From JBEBXQ01 sp040391535 (lineage in GTDB: Bacteria; Bacteroidota; Bacteroidia; Cytophagales; Spirosomataceae), in the NCBI GenBank assembly GCA_040391535.1, contig JBEBXQ010000142.1:1-11865 (forward strand): a DNA stretch of 11,865 nt, read 5' to 3'. Of this stretch, positions 6,360 to 11,865 are shown piece by piece. A program made the position numbers and the translations under genes. The notes beneath the pieces were generated by a model. That model was not told the origin of the DNA and ran no database searches. It saw nothing but the letters and a program-made list of their open reading frames with translations. Positions within the stretch are counted from its first letter, which is position 1, and each line of letters begins with the position of its first letter.

Positions 6360-7097
6360 CTATTTCTTTCTGTAGTCGCCTCTTGAAAAGTATTTTTCAA
6401 TAAAACAATACATAAGAATAAAGAAATACCTGCTACCCATTTCTTTGATTTTTAGTTTAGATTCACCTCCGTGTTTGCGGTTGGTCCAGCTGTTAGGCAC
6501 TACGGCAAAGTTATAGCCACGTACAATGGCTTTGAGCGGCAATTCGATTGTCAGATTAAAATGCGGAGACAGAAATGGCTTCAGACCTTCCATTGTTTCC
6601 CGTTTATAAAGCTTGAAAGCATTGGTTGTATCATTATAATTAATCCGCATAACAACCTTCACTATAAAGTTGGCCAGCCGGTTGATTACCTTTTTTACAA
6701 GAGGATAGTCTACCACTTTACCACCTTTTCCCCAGCGGGATCCGAAAACACAGTCGTAATTCCCTTCCTTCATTTTATTATAAAACTTCACCAGGTCTTC
6801 AGGGTCATCTGAAAGATCTGCCATAAACACGGCAACACAATCACCGCTGAATCGCTCCAGACCATAACGGACTGCATAACCGAACCCGTTCGGTCCTTTA
6901 TTCGTATAGTATACCAGCGTTGGGACTTCTTTTGCAAGTTCCTCAAGTACGTTCAGTGTATTATCCTTTGAGTTATCGTTCGTAATTAAAATTTCATGCG
7001 GAATACCGTACTGGGCAAGCGTTGTATACAAAGCCCGGACGGTCGGTGGCAGAGAAGTTTCTTCATTATACGCAGGAATAACTACACTTAATTTCAT
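6360..7097 (-). CDS. Family 2 glycosyltransferase, DPM1-like
   Basis: Cytoplasmic GT2 (GT-A fold) enzyme of 245 residues, closest in layout to dolichol-phosphate-mannose synthase-like transferases. It starts with the strand LSVVIPAYNEE (3-13), then TNDNSKDNT (39-47), the nucleotide-sugar/metal region MADLSDDPED (92-101), and NRKHGGESKLKI (206-217), which matches the conserved R-x-x-GESKL end of the DPM1 group. The first Asp of the usual DxD is Met92, so metal binding may rest on D94 and D97/D98. No C-terminal membrane segments or GtrA domain are seen. ATG at 7097 is preferred over an in-frame TTG at 7106. It is the last gene of the minus-strand cassette, 84 nt after the other glycosyltransferase. 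Donor and acceptor are unknown; a polyprenyl phosphate or a growing glycan are the obvious options. Confidence 0.85.
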   Translation of the reverse strand: MKLSVVIPAYNEETSLPPTVRALYTTLAQYGIPHEILITNDNSKDNTLNVLEELAKEVPTLVYYTNKGPNGFGYAVRYGLERFSGDCVAVFMADLSDDPEDLVKFYNKMKEGNYDCVFGSRWGKGGKVVDYPLVKKVINRLANFIVKVVMRINYNDTTNAFKLYKRETMEGLKPFLSPHFNLTIELPLKAIVRGYNFAVVPNSWTNRKHGGESKLKIKEMGSRYFFILMYCFIEKYFSRGDYRKK

Positions 7098-7181
7098 GAT
7101 TTTCAATAAGTAATAACTAATTGGTAGAGTAGAATAATGTTAAAAAAACATTTTTAATCCCTAAACAGAAATAGGACAAAT

Positions 7182-8039
7182 TCAAGAATCAGCAACTTTG
7201 AAATTATTTCTTTTTAACAGCTGGTCATAATTATCTACCGTCTTCTGAATAATTTCATCATACTGATAATCCAGCCAGCCATTAATATTCCGGAACATTT
7301 CCTTTCTGTTTTGCAGAAAAGTAAGATTAGTCTGCGCATGAACATTACTCAGCCCGGCATGGTGTTTGCGGTAAACGCCCATGGTGTCGGGAAGGTAGTG
7401 TATTTTACCCTGAGCCGCCAGCTGAATAACCAGTGCCCAATCGCCTGCTGCCGCCTGATGATGCCATTCAGCAAAATCTTTGGAAAGGAAATAATTTCTG
7501 TAAAACAGGCTTGCGGTAGCAATAAACCATCTGTCCTCCAGCAAATCGGCAATAGTTGAATCCGTTTTCTGATCCGGAGCATTAAAATTATGTTCCGGAG
7601 AACCATCCTCATAGCTGACATACATGTTATGATGACAGATGGCGTAATCGGGATGCTGATCCATAAAATCAGCCTGTTTTTGTAATTTAAGATCGTCAAT
7701 CCAGTAATCGTCTCCTTCACAAAGCGCAACATAACTACCTTTACATTCCTTCAGCAGAAAAAGCACGTTATTTCTGCCGGCAAATTCACGGGGTGATGAT
7801 GGTCCCAGGTTTTCCTTATGCAGAAAAGCCCTGATTAACTCCGGATATTGCTGTTGATATTCCCGGATAATGTCAGGAGCCTTGTCCGTAGAACCATCAT
7901 CCCCTATGACTATTTCAAATTTAAAATCAGTTTTTTGTCTGACCGCACTTTCAAGCATCTGTGCTATGTACTTTTCATGGTTAAATGTCGGTACACATAC
8001 AGATACTTTTGTACGATTATCTGGCATCTTCTCAGGCAT
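7182..8039 (-). CDS. Family 2 glycosyltransferase
   Basis: GT2 enzyme of 285 residues, probably cytoplasmic, transferring a sugar to a glycan or lipid acceptor. Motifs: KVSVCVPTFNHEKYI (11-25), nucleotide-binding IGDDGSTD (45-52) with D47/D48, the metal-binding region CEGDDYW (107-113) where D110/D111 stand for the DxD, AGDW (188-191) with a likely catalytic acid D190, and YRKHHAGLS (223-231), a typical end-of-domain motif in this group. The pattern EGDDYW is common in glycosyltransferases of O-antigen and capsule loci. The ATG at 8039 overlaps the end of the dioxygenase gene by 8 nt, so translation of the two is probably coupled. The linkage made cannot be predicted from the sequence. Confidence 0.88.
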   Translation of the reverse strand: MPEKMPDNRTKVSVCVPTFNHEKYIAQMLESAVRQKTDFKFEIVIGDDGSTDKAPDIIREYQQQYPELIRAFLHKENLGPSSPREFAGRNNVLFLLKECKGSYVALCEGDDYWIDDLKLQKQADFMDQHPDYAICHHNMYVSYEDGSPEHNFNAPDQKTDSTIADLLEDRWFIATASLFYRNYFLSKDFAEWHHQAAAGDWALVIQLAAQGKIHYLPDTMGVYRKHHAGLSNVHAQTNLTFLQNRKEMFRNINGWLDYQYDEIIQKTVDNYDQLLKRNNFKVADS

Positions 8040-8850
8040 ATACTGTTTTCAGTTGCTCAGCCGTCGGGAAATCCGGAGTAAGCAAATCGGCTTCTGGCTT
8101 ATAAATATACGCCATCGGATATCCTCTTTCTATAAAGGTCGGCTCATCAAGATTATTGAAACGAAGCTGAACTGACCATCGGATATTATTGGTAACATTA
8201 TTGCCTGACTGGTGTATCAGAAAAGAAGAGAAAATCAGCAGATCCCCTACTTCAAACTCCGTCTGAATAAAATCCTCGTCTTTCAGACCGGCTGTAATGC
8301 CTCCCTGATAGCCTGAAGCACTTGCTTCCATAAGACCATTCACATGACTCCCCGGAATCACCTGTAAAGCTCCTAAGTCCTTACCTGCATCAACCATCGG
8401 GAACCATATAACGGCACTGTCTAAAGAACCCTGACCTGTCCGCCAGTCCTGATGGGCATCCAGTTTCCAGTGTTTACTACCGTCCTTTGATAAAAAGCGG
8501 CTGTTAAACTGCATAGCCGGACGGGCCCCTATCACCGGATTAGACAATCCTGCATTTTTGAGCAATTCAATAATTTTTTCATCCACGCCCAGACGATGCA
8601 GGCTCAGAGAATGCTGTACGGTTTTGCCGGTATTGACAAAGGCATCAAAGTCCTTTTCAAAAAATTCAAACATTCCCTTTTCAAACTCGTCGCGGTTATC
8701 AATATTCACTTTCCGGCCGGTTGTCCTTTCGATTTGCGCAGCGAAAATTTGCCGGGCTTCGGTATAAATTGCTTTTACGACCTCCTTATCAAGGAACCCT
8801 TTCAGCAATAAATAACCATCTTTATTAAATTGTGCTTTGTCAATTGCCAT
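8032..8850 (-). CDS. PhyH-family Fe(II)/2-oxoglutarate dioxygenase
   Basis: Non-haem iron oxygenase of 272 residues from the phytanoyl-CoA dioxygenase superfamily, which hydroxylates (sometimes halogenates or desaturates) small molecules using O2 and 2-oxoglutarate. The iron facial triad is visible: H133-Q-D135 in LDAHQDW and distal H213 in FLIHQSG, with R224 placed to bind the 2-oxoglutarate carboxylate. LQVIPGSH (162-169) is the usual strand before the distal His. Because D135 is present, hydroxylation is more likely than halogenation. ATG at 8850 is preferred to an in-frame TTG at 8859. It lies between a beta-propeller gene (103 nt upstream) and a glycosyltransferase gene (8-nt overlap), which suggests the substrate is a sugar, lipid or other intermediate of that cassette rather than phytanoyl-CoA. 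Confidence 0.85.
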   Translation of the reverse strand: MAIDKAQFNKDGYLLLKGFLDKEVVKAIYTEARQIFAAQIERTTGRKVNIDNRDEFEKGMFEFFEKDFDAFVNTGKTVQHSLSLHRLGVDEKIIELLKNAGLSNPVIGARPAMQFNSRFLSKDGSKHWKLDAHQDWRTGQGSLDSAVIWFPMVDAGKDLGALQVIPGSHVNGLMEASASGYQGGITAGLKDEDFIQTEFEVGDLLIFSSFLIHQSGNNVTNNIRWSVQLRFNNLDEPTFIERGYPMAYIYKPEADLLTPDFPTAEQLKTVYA

Positions 8851-8953
8851 ATTTACCAACAGTTTATTAGCGTTTGAGATAAAAAATACAGCTGCTATTT
8901 ATTGGTTAACTTTATTATAAACAATGAGGATCATCAGCTTCTGTTAAGATATT

Positions 8954-9892
8954 TTAATCTTCCCAGACTGCATACCCGAATCCCGCTCTTCCGAAACCAT
9001 TTCCATTATAAAGCAGATATCTTTTCCCTTCATGCTGATAGCAGAAAGCATAATCAATCATTTCATAATCAAAATCATCCGGATTTTCAGATTTGGCTAT
9101 CCCCACCTGATCGTCTTTCCTGACCCAGTTAACGCCATCCTGTGACTCGGCATAACCCAGCCGGTAACTTTGATTGCGGTCGGTGCGGTAATCACGGGAA
9201 TGTCTGTAAGAATAAAACATCTTGTAAATACCATCTTCCTTAAACACACTCGGCCTGCCTACGGCATGCAGAAAATCGTCAAAATCCAGGCTGGGAATAT
9301 CACTGATTTCCCAGTGAATCCCATCTTTGGATGTTGCAGACTGGCATCTGTAATAAGGCTCAGGATAATCATGGATCATTTCACATTTATGTCCGGAGAT
9401 ATACCACATCCGCCAGGTGCCGTCTTCTTCCCTCATCACAGAAGGCTGCGCAGCCCAAAGGGGATTCTGGATACTGCGATCCATAATCGGCCCACGGAAC
9501 ATCTTATTAAATGTAAGCCCGCCGTCGGTACTTACCGAGAGCCCCATGGATAAGCGATAAGAATTATGCGTACGGTTCCAGCCGGTATAATATAACCAGA
9601 TATCACCATTGGGCATATCTACAAACCATGCCGGCATGGCTCCGGTTTCGTCATATTCACCTGGTAATCCCAGGTCTAAAACCGGTTTATCATGTACATA
9701 AAGTATTTTTTTAGGGTCATTATAATCTACATCAATGAATGTAGGGCGCGACTGCATATGATCGTCCCTTGATGAAAAATATATCCTTAAAAAGTCTTTG
9801 TGTTTGTATGCATAAGGAACCTGAGCATGGGTGCGGCTGTGAGCCATACTTCCGTCAGGTTTATAAATAACTCCTTGTTTGATCCAGGGCAT
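8954..9892 (-). CDS. Five-bladed beta-propeller protein of glycosidase fold (GH32/43/130-like)
   Basis: Protein of 312 residues with five repeated strand pairs, each an aromatic-rich strand: LRIYFSSRDD (35), IWLYYTGWNR (98), WRMWYISGHK (160), YKMFYSYRHS (223) and RYLLYNGNGF (291). These mark the five blades of the fold shared by GH32, GH43, GH68 and GH130. SxDG-W turns occur near 121-128, 188-194 and 250-256. Candidate active-site residues include D81 in GEYDETGAMP and the paired PSV loops at 150-152 and 214-216, but no family signature is complete enough to name a substrate. There is no signal peptide, so it is predicted to be cytoplasmic, unlike most polysaccharide-degrading relatives. It sits 31 nt after the methyltransferase gene, inside a glycosyltransferase cassette, so it may edit or phosphorolyse an intracellular saccharide, or may only bind it. 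Confidence 0.7.
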   Translation of the reverse strand: MPWIKQGVIYKPDGSMAHSRTHAQVPYAYKHKDFLRIYFSSRDDHMQSRPTFIDVDYNDPKKILYVHDKPVLDLGLPGEYDETGAMPAWFVDMPNGDIWLYYTGWNRTHNSYRLSMGLSVSTDGGLTFNKMFRGPIMDRSIQNPLWAAQPSVMREEDGTWRMWYISGHKCEMIHDYPEPYYRCQSATSKDGIHWEISDIPSLDFDDFLHAVGRPSVFKEDGIYKMFYSYRHSRDYRTDRNQSYRLGYAESQDGVNWVRKDDQVGIAKSENPDDFDYEMIDYAFCYQHEGKRYLLYNGNGFGRAGFGYAVWED

Positions 9893-9923
9893 TTCTTTAA
9901 ACTAATGATGTGAATGCTAACTA

Positions 9924-10811
9924 TTAACCTTGATTATCTTCTTTTTCAGCTCTTACTCTCCAGTTATCCACGAAATCTTTTCCTGGCATAGGATGTTCCA
10001 CATCAATTTCCGGAGCTTTATCCAATACTACATATTCCAGCACATAGAAAGCATTACCGAAAATCCAGTGTAACTTAAACTGCTCCATATTGGCCGGCAG
10101 ATCTTCTAGAGGTACATCCGCTCTGAACAAAGGATTGGCTTTCCAAAGCACCTGATAAGTGGGTTCATTGCGCATCCATGGGGCAATACTTTCATCACCA
10201 ACCACTACTTTTCCACCAGGTTTTACAACCCGGGTAAATTCTGCAAAAGCGCGCTTTCTTTCAGAGAAAGTGTTGATTCCGCCAAAATGGAAAACAGCGT
10301 CAAATGTGTTATCAGCAAATGGAAGATAAGAACCGTTACTTAACAGATAATGAACATCAATAGCTTCGGTATTGAGTTTTTCCTGCGCCAGTTTCAGCAT
10401 ATTAGGTGAGAGATCCGACAAAACCGCAGCACCGCCCGGACGGATCTTGTCCAGAATCAGTGCGGAGTCTTTACCGGTTCCGGCACCCACTTCAAGCACT
10501 GTTTTACCGGGTTCAAGCCCAAGCAGACTGATCATGAACTCACGGGTTTCCAGCTCATTGGAATGATTCAGGGTTTCAAATACCCATGATACCCCCTTGT
10601 CATATCTAAGGAATGCCTGATCGTACAGATATTGCTCACGGGCATCTTCCGGCAATAATTCTTTGGGATATAACATATTAACAATTCCGGTATCGCCAAT
10701 ATCATATACTGTCCCTTCGTCATTTACAAGTTTCTGTCCGTCCTCGGTAAGCTGTAGAGGTGTGCTTGTGAGAGGACAAACCAGTGCATTCAAAAATTCT
10801 TTATTAGTCAT
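9924..10811 (-). CDS. SAM-dependent class I methyltransferase
   Basis: Cytoplasmic methyltransferase of 295 residues. The N-terminal 45 residues (ALVCPLTSTPLQL, then a Y-D-I turn) resemble a Trm112-like domain that has kept only one Cys, C12, so zinc binding is doubtful. The Rossmann domain follows: motif I VLEVGAGTGKDS (105-116), an acidic D133 at the end of strand 2 for the SAM ribose, FDAVFHFGGINTF (170-182) as motif II, and VVKPGGKVVVGDES (195-208) as motif III, the UbiE/Methyltransf_11 pattern. ATG at 10811 gives the complete domain. It is the first gene of the minus-strand cassette and has a promoter-like sequence upstream. The acceptor is unknown; by context a sugar, glycolipid or small metabolite is likely, and a menaquinone-type substrate is less likely. 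Confidence 0.85.
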   Translation of the reverse strand: MTNKEFLNALVCPLTSTPLQLTEDGQKLVNDEGTVYDIGDTGIVNMLYPKELLPEDAREQYLYDQAFLRYDKGVSWVFETLNHSNELETREFMISLLGLEPGKTVLEVGAGTGKDSALILDKIRPGGAAVLSDLSPNMLKLAQEKLNTEAIDVHYLLSNGSYLPFADNTFDAVFHFGGINTFSERKRAFAEFTRVVKPGGKVVVGDESIAPWMRNEPTYQVLWKANPLFRADVPLEDLPANMEQFKLHWIFGNAFYVLEYVVLDKAPEIDVEHPMPGKDFVDNWRVRAEKEDNQG

Positions 10812-10862
10812 TCATCTAAATATTAAACCAACTGGTATTGGGTGGGATAAAATTAATGCTGT

Positions 10863-10896
10863 CAAAATTAATTCTTTTCTGTGAAGTTTCCGCAAA
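10863..10896 (-). promoter_or_regulatory. Bacteroidota-type promoter for the methyltransferase-glycosyltransferase cassette
   Basis: Read on the minus strand, TTTG (10896-10893), a 22-nt spacer and TAATTTTG (10870-10863) match both elements of TTG-N17-23-TAnnTTTG. Transcription would start near 10857, about 45 nt before the methyltransferase ATG. This is the best promoter match in the window and suggests the five downstream genes can be expressed apart from the GH3 gene. Confidence 0.5.
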
Positions 10897-10920
10897 ATGG
10901 CCGTATATCCAATTGAGGTA

Positions 10921-11865
10921 TTAGTTCCCCGAACTGCATAATTTCAGAATATCGTCGAGATAATCTCTGTTATTACTCAGTCTTGGCACCTTATTCTGTC
11001 CGCCCAGTTTACCCCGTGTCTTCATCCATTCATAAAAAGTGCCGGGAGCAGCCCAGTGAATCAACGGTTCCAGTAGTGCCATGTCTTTATAACGTTTGGC
11101 ATCATAGTCTGAATTGACCTCTCTCAGCGTATCATCCAGCACTTTAGCAAACAGTTCCCTGTTATCAGGTATTTTTTCAAATTCAATCACCCATTCATGT
11201 CTTCCCCGTGCACCATCTCCCATATAAACGGGGCCGGCTGTAAACTCCTTTACCCTTGCGCCTGTACGCTCACAGGCAGCAGTAATGGCAGCTTCGGCAT
11301 TTTCAATGATCACTTCTTCTCCGAAAGTATTGATAAAATGCTTTGTTCGCCCGCTCACCTTAATTCTGAAAGGATAAAGAGAAGTAAACTTCACGGTGTC
11401 TCCGATCATATACCTCCAGAGACCGGCATTAGTAGAAATAACGATAGCGTAGTTTGTATCCAGTTCAACCTGGTCGAGCGTCAGCGCGACAGGGAAAGGT
11501 TGATCCAGCTGATCCATCGGGACAAACTCATAAAAAATTCCATAATCCAGCATCAGCAGCATCTCACCTACACGGTTCAGGTCGTCCTGCAAAGCAAAAA
11601 AACCCTCGGAAGCATTATAGGTTTCGAGGTACTTCACTTTTTCGGAAGGGAAATACTTGGTTTTGAACAGTTCACGGTAAGGATGGAATGCTACGGCACC
11701 ATGTACAAAGACTTCAAAATCAGGCCATACCTCCAGCATATTCTTAGCGCCTTTTTCTTCCATAATCTTATCCAGCAGCACAATAGCCCATGTAGGCACC
11801 CCCAGAATACTCGTCACGTTTTCTGCAGCACATATTTCACACATCTTCTCCATTTTCTCCTCCCA
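10921..11865 (-). CDS. GH3-family acyl-adenylating protein (partial, N terminus outside window)
   Basis: C-terminal part (about 314 residues) of a GH3 (auxin-responsive promoter) family protein; full members are about 500 residues, and the frame is open to the window edge, so the ATG at 11851-11853 is internal. GH3 proteins belong to the ANL adenylating superfamily: plant members activate jasmonate or auxin with ATP and join it to amino acids. Counting from that internal Met, visible motifs are ETYNASEG (77-84), equivalent to the ATP-binding Y-x-S-E-G loop, IVISTNAGLWRYMIGD (137-152) with the conserved Tyr and Asp, and SGRTKHFINTFGEEV (167-181), the start of the mobile C-terminal region. All core residues seem intact, so it should be active. 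The role of bacterial homologues is unclear. It shares its direction with the cassette that begins 109 nt downstream. Confidence 0.88.
   Translation of the reverse strand, partial: WEEKMEKMCEICAAENVTSILGVPTWAIVLLDKIMEEKGAKNMLEVWPDFEVFVHGAVAFHPYRELFKTKYFPSEKVKYLETYNASEGFFALQDDLNRVGEMLLMLDYGIFYEFVPMDQLDQPFPVALTLDQVELDTNYAIVISTNAGLWRYMIGDTVKFTSLYPFRIKVSGRTKHFINTFGEEVIIENAEAAITAACERTGARVKEFTAGPVYMGDGARGRHEWVIEFEKIPDNRELFAKVLDDTLREVNSDYDAKRYKDMALLEPLIHWAAPGTFYEWMKTRGKLGGQNKVPRLSNNRDYLDDILKLCSSGN

Noticed and set aside
7136..7155. AATGTT...AACATT hairpin followed by T residues as a terminator between the two glycosyltransferases
   Set aside because: The stem is only 6 bp and A/T-rich, and the T run is on the plus strand, where no gene precedes it; on the transcribed strand no T tract follows.
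7349..7732. 127-codon open frame overlapping the second glycosyltransferase on the same strand
   Set aside because: It is a frame shadow of a gene with intact GT2 motifs and its translation shows no recognisable domain.
9170..9553. 127-codon plus-strand open frame opposite the beta-propeller gene
   Set aside because: Antisense shadow of a gene with five clear blade motifs; no domain or start context supports it.

Overview
The window looks like chromosomal DNA from a Bacteroidota bacterium, most plausibly a Chitinophaga-like member of the Chitinophagaceae. This is inferred from gene content (a split CCG/4Fe-4S redox pair, a DUF4136 lipoprotein, a bacterial GH3-family protein), the weak Shine-Dalgarno sequences, and several matches to the Bacteroidota promoter form TTG-N17-23-TAnnTTTG. 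No RNA gene, insertion sequence, CRISPR array or phage gene is visible. No stretch of more than about 215 bases lacks a gene.

Left part, plus strand (1-3359): a terminator-like hairpin and a 20-bp perfect palindrome precede a two-gene redox operon. The first gene encodes a membrane protein with two 4Fe-4S motifs and the second a soluble CCG-domain (HdrB-like) protein. Together they resemble a split EtfD/GlpC-type reductase passing electrons to the quinone pool. A PlsC-like acyltransferase with a TTG start follows.

Middle (3369-6356): a two-domain VOC (glyoxalase-fold) gene on the minus strand converges on the acyltransferase, and a short hairpin overlaps the end of the VOC coding sequence. 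Divergent from it are aroB (3-dehydroquinate synthase, shikimate pathway) and then a DUF4136 lipoprotein gene. An A/T-only perfect hairpin lies directly after aroB.

Right part, minus strand (6360-11865): six genes run in one direction. In transcription order they encode a GH3-family acyl-adenylating enzyme (cut by the window edge), a SAM methyltransferase, a five-bladed beta-propeller of glycosidase fold, a PhyH-type Fe(II)/2-oxoglutarate dioxygenase and two family-2 glycosyltransferases. The last five look like a small cassette that builds and decorates a glycan or glycosylated metabolite; methylation, hydroxylation and sugar transfer are the predicted chemistries. This cassette is the most likely place in the window for an undescribed pathway. 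Its substrate cannot be read from the sequence.
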